Shown in pieces: positions 7,125 to 14,442 of a stretch of DNA of 25,020 bases. Numbering within the stretch: position 1 is the stretch's first letter; each line of letters begins with the position of its first letter. Source of the DNA: Treponema sp. (lineage in GTDB: Bacteria > Spirochaetota > Spirochaetia > Treponematales > Treponemataceae). The position numbers and the translations under genes are program-made. Where the stretch lies: assembly GCA_017617145.1 (NCBI GenBank), contig JAFZWX010000194.1, positions 1 to 25,020 on the forward strand. Reading direction: 5' to 3'. The notes beneath the pieces were generated by a model. It ran no database searches, was not told the origin of the DNA, and saw nothing but the letters and a program-made list of their open reading frames with translations.

Positions 7125-7198
7125 TGTGGGAAAGAAAACTGTACGCGAGAGAACTTCCTTTTCGTTCTGTTCTCTCGCGGGCAGTTTTCTTTCCCACA
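7125..7198 (+). repeat. Large intergenic hairpin, family 1, copy 1
   Basis: A 30-bp stem with one A/G mismatch and one wobble pair. The outer 16 bp (7125-7140 with 7183-7198, TGTGGGAAAGAAAACT) are perfect. Then comes a four-base segment (GTAC opposite GGGC), then a perfect inner 10 bp (GCGAGAGAAC 7145-7154 with GTTCTCTCGC 7169-7178). The loop is TTCCTTTTCGTTCT. The hairpin lies between the convergent purine permease and thrC genes and has no T run on either side. It may act as a bidirectional terminator or be a mobile palindrome. The apex recurs at 10989-11061 and 14299-14387. Confidence 0.9.
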
Positions 7199-7217
7199 TT
7201 ATTGTTTGAATTATATT

Positions 7218-8630
7218 TTACAAATTAGCTATCAACCAATCCTTAAACATGTTGTAGTCATTTTCCATTGGAATGGCATTGTCCGGCAGACGCAGCACTT
7301 CTTCAAGACGAGCAGGCATTGGAGGCTCACGACCAATTGCTTCTGTAACAATTGAACCAAACTTAGCAGGACTTGCTGTTTCAAGAATAACTCCAATTGC
7401 TTTTTTATCAATAACCTTTTGAGCCCAATCTGGAATATTTGGTGTAAGTCCCGGCTGTTCAAAAGGATTCTTAGTTCCAGCAAGTAAATCTGCCATTGCA
7501 CCGCTTCTAATATCATCCCAGGCCTTGTAGCCGATTGCTCCATGAGGGTCAATAATATAACCGGTTTTTGAATGACAGGCTTCAATAGCTTTCATGATTC
7601 CTTCGTTATCAAGCCAGTAAGAACCAAACAGCTTTCTAACTTCATCAAGAGAATACATTGCCTTAATGCGTTCATAGTTGCTTGGTGCACCAACATCCAT
7701 TGCGTTTGCATAAGTTTCTACAGAAGCACGAGCGTTATAATCTCCTGTTGCAATCCAGTCTGGAATTGTTCTGTTTGTATTTGTTGCTGCAACAAAGCCT
7801 TCAATTGGTCCTCCCATTTCTCGGGCAATAAGACCAGAAGTAAGATTTCCAAAGTTACCGCTTGGAACAACCATAATGATTGCAGGATCCTGAATTTTAT
7901 TTACAAGAGAAGAACTGTTTCTTACCATTAATGCTGCATACATATAGTAGAAGCTCTGTGGCAAAAGTCGTGCAATATTAATTGAATTTGCAGACGAAAG
8001 CCGCAGTTTACTTCGAAGTTCATCATCAGTAAAGGCAGTTTTTACAAGCTTTTGACAATCATCAAATGTTCCCTTAACTTTCAAGGCACGAACATTTCCG
8101 GTAAAAGTTGAAAGCTGTTTTTCCTGCAGCGGACTGATTTTTCCATCAGGGTAGAGGATTGTAACATCAAGTCCTTCAACGCCATGAAAAGCACTTCCTA
8201 CAGCAGAACCAGTATCACCAGAAGTTGCAACAAGAATATGAAGCCGGCTGTCTTCGTTACGATTAAAATATGACATTGTTCGTGCCATAAAACGTGCACC
8301 AAAATCTTTAAAAGCGCAGGTAGGACCGTGGAACAACTCAAGAATATAAGATGTATTATCAAGAGGCGCTACCTTTGGTGAAAAAGGATACGCATCCTGA
8401 ATGATTGCAGCTAAATCAACATCAGGAATTTCGCCTTCAACATAAGGCTTTGCCATATTAAAAGCAATGTCTCTGAAAGATGGAGCTGGATTTTTGTTAA
8501 TCAGCGCAGGATCAATTTTTGGAAATTCAACCGGAATGTAAAGTCCTCCAGTTTTCTGGTTCATTCCGCTCATAACTGCAGTTTTAAAATCTACTTTTGC
8601 ACTGCTGTCTCTTGTATCTGTGTAAATCAT
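7218..8630 (-). CDS. thrC: Threonine synthase
   Basis: PLP enzyme that converts O-phosphohomoserine to threonine, the last step of threonine synthesis. With the start at 8630 it has 470 residues, in the range of the long (ThrC type 2) form. Seen are the PLP lysine in HGPTCAFKDFGARF (Lys108), the phosphate-binding loop ATSGDTGSA (135-143), and the PSGNFGN segment. An ATG at 8705 in the same frame is rejected: it would add 25 unrelated residues that run into the upstream lipoprotein gene. The start at 8628-8630 instead has GGGAG (complement of 8641-8645) 10 nt upstream and follows the conserved opening of the family (MIYTDTRD, then GGLYIPVEFP). It lies 20 nt after the lipoprotein stop, so the two are probably co-transcribed. 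Confidence 0.95.
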   Translation of the reverse strand: MIYTDTRDSSAKVDFKTAVMSGMNQKTGGLYIPVEFPKIDPALINKNPAPSFRDIAFNMAKPYVEGEIPDVDLAAIIQDAYPFSPKVAPLDNTSYILELFHGPTCAFKDFGARFMARTMSYFNRNEDSRLHILVATSGDTGSAVGSAFHGVEGLDVTILYPDGKISPLQEKQLSTFTGNVRALKVKGTFDDCQKLVKTAFTDDELRSKLRLSSANSINIARLLPQSFYYMYAALMVRNSSSLVNKIQDPAIIMVVPSGNFGNLTSGLIAREMGGPIEGFVAATNTNRTIPDWIATGDYNARASVETYANAMDVGAPSNYERIKAMYSLDEVRKLFGSYWLDNEGIMKAIEACHSKTGYIIDPHGAIGYKAWDDIRSGAMADLLAGTKNPFEQPGLTPNIPDWAQKVIDKKAIGVILETASPAKFGSIVTEAIGREPPMPARLEEVLRLPDNAIPMENDYNMFKDWLIANL

Positions 8631-8640
8631 TCTTTTATAT

Positions 8641-8645
8641 CTCCC
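8641..8645 (-). promoter_or_regulatory. Ribosome-binding site fixing the thrC start
   Basis: The complement reads GGGAG, 10 nt before the ATG at 8628-8630. It supports the shorter thrC protein over the upstream in-frame ATG at 8703-8705. Confidence 0.7.
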
Positions 8646-8650
8646 AAATC

Positions 8651-9637
8651 TTATAATCCAAACATTATTGAGTCTACTACAATTTTTGTAAGCTCGTCGC
8701 GGCAATTTGAAACGGCATAGTTCCAGTTTGTTCCTGAAGCTTGCATTTCGTGAGTATTCTCATATATTACTTCGCCGGTTTTCATATCTATTCCATAAAT
8801 ATCGGCACAAAGTTTTGCAATATATCCGTCTTCAGTTTGTTCTACAGGGGCAGAAAATTTTACAGTTCCACCAATTAAATAACCGTAATCTGTTCCAACA
8901 ATATTATAGTTTTCTTTATAAATCTTTTGTTTAGAAGCATTAATATAATCTGTATCGCTAATTGGTGCATTTCCTATAAGATAAACACCTTTTTTTCGTA
9001 AACCCGAAAGAATGTCATAAGAGTTTTTTGAAGGTTTTCCGCTTTCTGTATATTCAAAAACAAACATTATTGCGCCTTTTGTAACAATATCAGATTCAAC
9101 TATGAAATCTGCAGTTGCAACATATGGCTCAAAAAGCGAATCTACAATTGCAAGGTCTTCTGGAATGGCAGGAAATGCTTTAATTACAGTTTTTGCTGCA
9201 AAAGAAGGTACTTCCGGCATATAAGAAATACTTCCATTCTCATCGGTTGTAAGATTTATTTGATTATAAACCAGAATACTTCCGTCCTTTTTTACCGGAA
9301 CTACAATAGAAATTTCAAAGTCAGAAACAGCATTTGAATCTTTATCAGTTACAATAAGCTCATATTCACTTGAAAATGCTTTATTTTTCTTTGTTTTTCC
9401 CGGAATTTTTGTAAACTTAAGTGTAATTCCTTCAAGATTTCCAAGAAATAATTCTTCGGGTGTTGGTTGGGGAACAGCCGGTTCTTCTTCAACTTCTATA
9501 ACATTTACAGTTTGTGGTATATCTGATTGTATATCTTTTACAGTGTTTTCTGTAGAGTTAGTTGCACAAGAAACAAAAAAACTGCTTATAAATAATAATG
9601 CAGTAATAGACAAAGCCCATCTCTTTATTTTTTTCAT
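8651..9637 (-). CDS. Putative lipoprotein of unknown function
   Basis: Starting at the second possible ATG (9635-9637) the protein has 328 residues and opens MKKIKRWALSITALLFISSFFVSC. This is a basic n-region, a hydrophobic core and a spirochete-style lipobox ending at Cys24, so it is probably an exported lipoprotein anchored in a periplasm-facing or outer membrane. A Glu/Pro-rich linker follows (about 45-62), then a beta-rich, Ig-like stretch (about 70-180). The C-terminal domain (about 190-328) includes DIYGIDMKTGEVIYENTHEMQASGTN and a final helix. That pattern recalls the LpoB/CsgG-type fold of secretion and peptidoglycan-synthase activator lipoproteins, a weak resemblance only. No clear ribosome-binding site precedes either ATG. 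thrC follows 20 nt later. Confidence 0.75.
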   Translation of the reverse strand: MKKIKRWALSITALLFISSFFVSCATNSTENTVKDIQSDIPQTVNVIEVEEEPAVPQPTPEELFLGNLEGITLKFTKIPGKTKKNKAFSSEYELIVTDKDSNAVSDFEISIVVPVKKDGSILVYNQINLTTDENGSISYMPEVPSFAAKTVIKAFPAIPEDLAIVDSLFEPYVATADFIVESDIVTKGAIMFVFEYTESGKPSKNSYDILSGLRKKGVYLIGNAPISDTDYINASKQKIYKENYNIVGTDYGYLIGGTVKFSAPVEQTEDGYIAKLCADIYGIDMKTGEVIYENTHEMQASGTNWNYAVSNCRDELTKIVVDSIMFGL

Positions 9638-9804
9638 AATATATAATAGTACCATAAATTTGTAGTTTAATACAATGGGATTAATTATAATTTTATATTT
9701 ATAAAAGAAAATTAATCATGGTGTTTGACTTTTTTCTTATATATCTCTGATGTATCACTTGTATAAATTCATTTATAAACATAAAATGTAATCAGGGTGG
9801 AAAT

Positions 9805-10971
9805 ATGAACAGATGTACAAAGGCTACAATCTATAAAGAAAACTTAAAATACAATTTAAAACAAATCCGCAATTATGTAAAACCAGATGTAAAGATTTGT
9901 GTTGCCGTTAAAGCCGACGGTTATGGTCATAATGCAGTTTTAACTGCTCAGATTGCCGAAGAGCTTGGAATTGATTTTCTTGCAGTAGCAACTGTCGATG
10001 AAGCTCTGGAACTTCGCAACGCAGGTATAAAAAGTAATATTCTTCTTTTAAGTATATGTACTCCACCAGAAATGAATGACCTTTTTGAGTATCAGATTAC
10101 TCCTCTTGTTTTTAGCGAAGAATACATAAAGCTTCTTATAAAAACTTCTGATCTTTTTTGTGAAACGCATAATCTAAATAAAAAATTTAAAGTTCATCTT
10201 GCTATTGATACTGGTATGGGTAGAATAGGCTGTTATCCGCAGGAAGCAGGTGAACAGGCAAAAATGATATCTAATTCTGATCATCTTGAACTTGGAGGAA
10301 TGTGTACTCATTTTGCAGTTTCAGACAGTCTTACAACTGATAATCAGGAATATACAAAGAAGCAGTATGAACAGTTTAAGCTTGCAGTAGAAAATGTAAA
10401 AGCCTGTGGAATTAATCCTGGAATCTGTTCCTGTGCAAATAGTGCCGCTATTTTAAATAATCAGGATATTCTTTTTGATATGGTTCGTCCCGGAATCATT
10501 ACCTATGGTTATTATCCTGATGATATTACTAAAGAATATTTACAGTCAAAAGGAAAAACTTTTGATTTAAAACCAGTACTTTCACTTGAAACAAAGGTTG
10601 TAGCAATAAAACATTTTTATAAAGGCCAGTCTGTTTCGTATGGAAGAACCTTTACCTGCAGCAAAGATACAGATATTGCAGTTTTGCCAATAGGTTATGC
10701 CGACGGACTTTTACGACGATTTTCTCCAGGACTCAAGGTAACAATAAACGGAAAAAATTATCCGGTTGTTGGAAGAATCTGCATGGACCAGTGCATGATA
10801 GATATTGGAAAAGACAATAAAGATGTAAAGCTTTGGGATAAAGTTATGATTTTTGGCCCAAAAGAAAGCGGGGCCTTGAATACAGCTGATGATTTAGCAA
10901 AAATTGGAAATACAATTTCGTATGAAGTCTTAACATCAATTACAAAGCGAGTTCAAAGGGTTATCGAATAA
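9805..10971 (+). CDS. alr: Alanine racemase
   Basis: PLP enzyme that interconverts L- and D-alanine, supplying D-Ala for peptidoglycan; cytoplasmic. Its 388 residues fit the family. The PLP lysine is Lys36 in VAVKADGYGHNA. The catalytic tyrosine on the opposite face is Tyr279 in GQSVSYGRTF. HLAIDTGMGRIG (131-142) holds the conserved arginine that contacts the PLP pyridine nitrogen, and DMVRPGIITYG and VVGRICMDQCMID are further family blocks. AGGGTGG at about 9793-9799 precedes the ATG. The gene is alone on this strand, with a large hairpin between it and the convergent folC. Confidence 0.96.
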   Translation: MNRCTKATIYKENLKYNLKQIRNYVKPDVKICVAVKADGYGHNAVLTAQIAEELGIDFLAVATVDEALELRNAGIKSNILLLSICTPPEMNDLFEYQITPLVFSEEYIKLLIKTSDLFCETHNLNKKFKVHLAIDTGMGRIGCYPQEAGEQAKMISNSDHLELGGMCTHFAVSDSLTTDNQEYTKKQYEQFKLAVENVKACGINPGICSCANSAAILNNQDILFDMVRPGIITYGYYPDDITKEYLQSKGKTFDLKPVLSLETKVVAIKHFYKGQSVSYGRTFTCSKDTDIAVLPIGYADGLLRRFSPGLKVTINGKNYPVVGRICMDQCMIDIGKDNKDVKLWDKVMIFGPKESGALNTADDLAKIGNTISYEVLTSITKRVQRVIE

Positions 10972-10988
10972 TTATATGAATCAATTTT

Positions 10989-11061
10989 GCGCGGAGACTA
11001 TTTGTCTGCGAGAAAACTTCCTTTTCGTCCTGTTTTCTCGCTGGCAAATAGTCGTGAGCGC
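10989..11061 (+). repeat. Large intergenic hairpin, family 1, copy 2
   Basis: The inner stem GCGAGAAAAC (11008-11017) pairs with GTTTTCTCGC (11032-11041) around the loop TTCCTTTTCGTCCT. Outer stems are GACTATTTG (10996-11004) with CAAATAGTC (11045-11053), and GCGC (10989-10992) with GCGC (11058-11061); weaker pairing extends to about 10977 and 11075. Inner stem and loop are nearly identical to copy 1, but the outer stem has an unrelated sequence that is still self-complementary. It lies between the convergent genes alr and folC. Confidence 0.9.
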
Positions 11062-11078
11062 ATAAATGATTTCATGAT

Positions 11079-12413
11079 TTATATCATCATCATCTGTTTG
11101 ACTTCCGAAACCAGATAGAAAGACCCTGTGACCAAAAGTATTGTTCCATTTTCCGCAGAATCAGCAAATGCCTTTAGAATCATTTTTTTGTAATCTGCAT
11201 CTGCTGTAAAATCAACTCCTGCATTTTTAAAAGCTTCAATTTCTGCTTCAATATTTGACTGTTTTTTGTTCCCCGGTTTTGTTACATAAACATGTTCAAA
11301 TCTATAACGGAACTGCTGCGAAATATCTTTAATATCCTTGTCTGCAGCGCATGCAAAAAGGAGGTTTACTTTTTTGTCATCATACATGCGGCCAAGTGTT
11401 TCAAGAGTAAGCTTTATGCTGTTAAGCGTGTGTGCTCCATCTAAAATAAGATGAGGAATCCCATCATAACCTGGAACCTTATCTATTATTTCAAAGCGTC
11501 CAGGTAAAACAGCTTTTGAAAGTCCGCGACCAATAATATCTTCATCAAGATTTGGAAGAATTTTCTTGATTGAAACTGCTGCTTGTGCCGCATTAAGAAC
11601 CTGACATTTTCCCAGTAAACGAAGTTTTGTTTTAATAGGTTTATTAAAAATATCGCTTTCGAGCATTAGGCTCATGTTCTTTTCATTTTCATTAAAGCAG
11701 TAGGTTGCTTTTTTTATAATTTCATCTATAAAATAGCAAGGAGCATGCCGTGTAAAGGCTTTTTCGCGCAAAATTATCTTTACGTTTTCTGTCTGCTGTC
11801 TTGCAATTACAACTGGAGTACAGTTTTTTATAATTCCTGCTTTTTCTGCAGCAATTTTTTCAAGAGTGTTTCCAAGAAACTCTGTATGCTCAAGTTCAAT
11901 TTCGGTAATACAGCATAGTTTTGGACGGATAACATTAGTAGCATCTAAGCGTCCTCCCATTCCAACTTCAAATACAGACCAGTCAACTTTTGCCTTACGA
12001 AAGCAAAGAAATGCATAAAGCGTAACAAGTTCAAACCAGGTAATAGGCCTGTCGGCAGGAAGATTTATTATGGAATCAATATTAGGCATTATTTCCTTTA
12101 CTGCTTCCTGATAGATTTTTTCATCAAAAAACTTTGTAGGTTTAGAAATGCGTTCGCGGAAATCTGTAATATGTGGAGAAGAATATAGGCCAACATTATA
12201 TCCGGCTTCTTCAAGAATACAGGCAATCATACGAGATACAGAGCCTTTTCCTTTAGAGCCTGCTACATGAATACAAGGTGCAAAATCTTGAGGATTATCA
12301 AAACGTTTACAGAGAAAATCTATAGTATCGAGCCAGAAGATATCTTTTTTAGGATTGTTTTCAAAATTAAGGTAATCGTCAAGCCAGTCCTGAAAAACCT
12401 CAATAGCATTCAT
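11079..12413 (-). CDS. folC: Bifunctional dihydrofolate/folylpolyglutamate synthase
   Basis: A Mur-ligase-like ATP-dependent enzyme that joins glutamate to dihydropteroate and/or extends the polyglutamate chain of folates. Its 444 residues are the usual size. The P-loop is AGSKGKGSVS at about 51-60, where most homologues have GTNGKGS. It is followed by the family segment GLYSSPHITDFRERI (about 75-89). Also present are EVGMGGRLDATN, the ELEHTEFLGNTLEKIAAEKAGI block and ILDGAHTLNS in the C-terminal domain. The gene lies 50 nt downstream of rfbD on the same strand and is probably the last of a three-gene transcript. Confidence 0.94.
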   Translation of the reverse strand: MNAIEVFQDWLDDYLNFENNPKKDIFWLDTIDFLCKRFDNPQDFAPCIHVAGSKGKGSVSRMIACILEEAGYNVGLYSSPHITDFRERISKPTKFFDEKIYQEAVKEIMPNIDSIINLPADRPITWFELVTLYAFLCFRKAKVDWSVFEVGMGGRLDATNVIRPKLCCITEIELEHTEFLGNTLEKIAAEKAGIIKNCTPVVIARQQTENVKIILREKAFTRHAPCYFIDEIIKKATYCFNENEKNMSLMLESDIFNKPIKTKLRLLGKCQVLNAAQAAVSIKKILPNLDEDIIGRGLSKAVLPGRFEIIDKVPGYDGIPHLILDGAHTLNSIKLTLETLGRMYDDKKVNLLFACAADKDIKDISQQFRYRFEHVYVTKPGNKKQSNIEAEIEAFKNAGVDFTADADYKKMILKAFADSAENGTILLVTGSFYLVSEVKQMMMI

Positions 12414-12463
12414 AATCTATTATTATAATCTATTTATATACTTGTGTCATTAAAAAACGTGTA

Positions 12464-13405
12464 TTAAACTTTAAATCTGTCATTCTTAATAAATCTTTCA
12501 AGACTCGACTGCCAGGTCGGAAGTTTAAGTTTTAATTCTTTGCAGATTTTATCTTTACTTAAAACAGAGTAGGCTGGACGTTCAACCTTAGCACCATATT
12601 CTTCTGTAGTACATGGATTTACATTACAATTATGTGTAATTCTTCCGTATTTTTTTCCTAAACGATATATTTCACATGCAAATTCATGCCAGTTTGTCTG
12701 ACCACCATCTGTAAAATGATATATTCCGAAGGAAGGCGCACTATGTTTACCAAAAGCTTCAGTTGCGTTATCTGATTTTTCAATTATCTTTAGAATGGTA
12801 GCCGCTAAATCTACAGTACAAGTAGGAGTTCCTTGCTGATCATTTACAACCTTTAATTCATCACGACTGTTCATAAGATTTGTCATAGTGTATACAAAAT
12901 TCTTTCCTTCAAAGCCATAAAGCCAGGCTGTTCGAAGAATATAAAACTGAGTCATTTCTTTTTGAATTGCTTCTTCTCCGGCTGCCTTAGTTTTTCCGTA
13001 AACACCAAGAGGTTCTTTTTCCATATCTTCTGTATATGGTTCTTTGCCTTTTCCGTTAAAGACATAATCTGTTGAAATGTGAATAAGTTTTGCACCTATT
13101 GAACGTGCTGTTCTTGCAATATTTAACGCTCCAAGATTATTAAGCTTATCTGCAAGTTCTGTTTCTTCTTCGGCTTTATCGACATTTGTGTAAGCGGAAC
13201 AGTTTATTATCCATTTGATATGTTTATCGGTATTTGTTGTATCAAGATACGAAGAAGTTTCTACTGATTTTTCAAAGTTTGATAATGCATCTCTATCTGT
13301 AATATCTACTTCTTTATCTGTTCCAACCCAATGATATTTTTTTTCATCGAGTTGACGAGCAACCTCTCTACCAAGCATTCCATTACAACCGATAAGCCAG
13401 ATCAT
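12464..13405 (-). CDS. rfbD: dTDP-4-dehydrorhamnose reductase
   Basis: NAD(P)H-dependent short-chain-type reductase that makes dTDP-L-rhamnose from dTDP-4-keto-L-rhamnose, the last step of nucleotide-rhamnose synthesis for surface glycans. Its 313 residues contain the N-terminal Rossmann motif WLIGCNGMLGREV (GxxGxLG) and a conserved HISTDYVFNG segment (109-118). The catalytic Tyr136/Lys140 pair is in VYGKTKAAGE, and ILRTAWLYG follows. AGGAG sits a few bases before the ATG. The other dTDP-rhamnose genes (rfbA, rfbB, rfbC) are not next to it. It lies 33 nt after the stop of the exported protein gene upstream. Confidence 0.93.
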   Translation of the reverse strand: MIWLIGCNGMLGREVARQLDEKKYHWVGTDKEVDITDRDALSNFEKSVETSSYLDTTNTDKHIKWIINCSAYTNVDKAEEETELADKLNNLGALNIARTARSIGAKLIHISTDYVFNGKGKEPYTEDMEKEPLGVYGKTKAAGEEAIQKEMTQFYILRTAWLYGFEGKNFVYTMTNLMNSRDELKVVNDQQGTPTCTVDLAATILKIIEKSDNATEAFGKHSAPSFGIYHFTDGGQTNWHEFACEIYRLGKKYGRITHNCNVNPCTTEEYGAKVERPAYSVLSKDKICKELKLKLPTWQSSLERFIKNDRFKV

Positions 13406-13438
13406 TGTTTACTCCTATGTGCAGTTGCCTTACACATC

Positions 13439-14200
13439 TTAAAATTTTGTAAAAATATAACTACAGAATGATTTTATTCTGTTTATAAAAGATGTTTCAA
13501 TTCTTTCTGTAAAAAACGGAATTCTAGGGGCATTTACGCCTCCAATTCCATATAAAACCCAGTTATCTCCGTCTCTAAATAAAATAATACAGATTTTCAT
13601 TTTTTTTGGCCATACACAGTCAAAATCATCTTTATAACGAAGCTTGTTTGTATTTATAGCTGAATAATATACAGAAGATTTTGTCTGTTCAAGATTAATT
13701 GTTTCATAAACCTTGCCAAACGGAGACATTTCAAATAGAGCCTCAAGTTCTTTTTGTGTGCCAGCGGCACTGGAAGAAACAATTGTTTCTTTAAGAATTT
13801 GTGCAGAATCGTAAAGTTCATACCATTCTTCTGCACGTTCTGAATAATAAGGAATATCTGTATAGTCAGAAACATTATATAAAAGGCCTGTAAGAATTTC
13901 AGGAAGATTTTCATTGCCTTTGTATGGTTTTATCTGAATGATTTCTGCAAGATATTTTGGGCTAAGCTGTTTGATTTCTGAATATAAGGAACTGCAATAA
14001 TTGTTGTAATCCTTATTCAGACTCATATTCTTTTGATATGCAATATTTTTGATTAAAACTTCACCTGTTTGAAGCGTTTTATATTCTTCGGGAGTAAGTT
14101 TGCTGTTATAAAAAGTATCGGCAAATAAACTGCCTGCTGTAAAAACTCCAAAAAGAACAATTAATAAAACTATTTTGAATTTTGTATCAATATTTTTCAT
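13439..14200 (-). CDS. Exported protein of unknown function
   Basis: A 253-residue protein with an N-terminal signal peptide (VLLIVLFGVFTAGSLFA, likely cut after Ala27) and no lipobox cysteine, so probably soluble and periplasmic. The mature part is mixed alpha/beta. It includes EEYKTLQTGEVLIKNI near the start, a YLAEIIQIKPYKG segment, an aromatic-rich DIPYYSERAEEWYELY stretch and a C-terminal beta region (CIILFRDGDNWVLYGIGGV). This resembles a Treponema-restricted exported family I recall only vaguely (possibly DUF6675), and no function is assigned. GGAGG (complement of 14210-14214) gives good spacing to the ATG. rfbD follows 33 nt later. Confidence 0.8.
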   Translation of the reverse strand: MKNIDTKFKIVLLIVLFGVFTAGSLFADTFYNSKLTPEEYKTLQTGEVLIKNIAYQKNMSLNKDYNNYCSSLYSEIKQLSPKYLAEIIQIKPYKGNENLPEILTGLLYNVSDYTDIPYYSERAEEWYELYDSAQILKETIVSSSAAGTQKELEALFEMSPFGKVYETINLEQTKSSVYYSAINTNKLRYKDDFDCVWPKKMKICIILFRDGDNWVLYGIGGVNAPRIPFFTERIETSFINRIKSFCSYIFTKF

Positions 14201-14214
14201 AATAAAGTACCTCC

Positions 14215-14243
14215 ATTATAGTCAAAAAAAAAGTTCTATTCAA
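14215..14243 (-). promoter_or_regulatory. Candidate sigma-70 promoter for the exported protein-rfbD-folC transcript
   Basis: On the minus strand, TTGAAT (14243-14238), exactly 17 nt, then TATAAT (14220-14215), a good match to the housekeeping consensus. The predicted start near 14208 would leave only about 8 nt before the ATG and would omit the GGAGG at 14214-14210. Either the leader is very short, or the true promoter is further upstream. Confidence 0.5.
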
Positions 14244-14298
14244 TAAACATCCATAAGTGATTTTTGGTTTCATAAGAAAATACTCATAAAATAGATTT

Positions 14299-14387
14299 GA
14301 AAATCTGTAATGCGGAGTGAAAACTGGCTGAGGACAACTTCCTTCTGTTGGCTGAAGACAGTTTCCACGGGAGTATTGCAGATTTTC
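14299..14387 (+). repeat. Large intergenic hairpin, family 1, copy 3
   Basis: The outer stem GAAAATCTGTAAT (14299-14311) pairs with ATTGCAGATTTTC (14375-14387) with one wobble. The middle stem GTGAAAACTG (14317-14326) pairs with CAGTTTCCAC (14359-14368) with one mismatch. The apex CAAC (14335-14338)/GTTG (14347-14350) encloses TTCCTTCT, giving the shared AACTTCCTT...CTGTT with about five bases fewer than copies 1 and 2. The region between middle stem and apex pairs poorly. It lies between divergent genes, close to both promoters, so simple termination does not explain it. Confidence 0.8.
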
Positions 14388-14404
14388 TATATATACTCAT
14401 TTTT

Positions 14405-14433
14405 ATGACAATTTTGTTTTTTTATGATATAAT
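14405..14433 (+). promoter_or_regulatory. Extended -10 sigma-70 promoter for the aminotransferase-glgA transcript
   Basis: The -35 ATGACA (14405-14410), 17 nt, then TATAAT (14428-14433) preceded by TGA, an extended -10 element. The predicted transcription start is about 14440, only 3 nt before the ATG at 14443. Confidence 0.7.
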
Positions 14434-14442
14434 ATATTCACT

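Noticed and set aside
8631..8705. A 25-residue longer N terminus for threonine synthase
   Set aside because: It overlaps the end of the lipoprotein gene, is not like the family, and the shorter start has a good Shine-Dalgarno sequence at the right distance.
9725..9767. Promoter for alr from TTGACT at 9725-9730
   Set aside because: No -10-like hexamer lies 16-18 nt downstream; TATAAA at 9762-9767 is 31 nt away.
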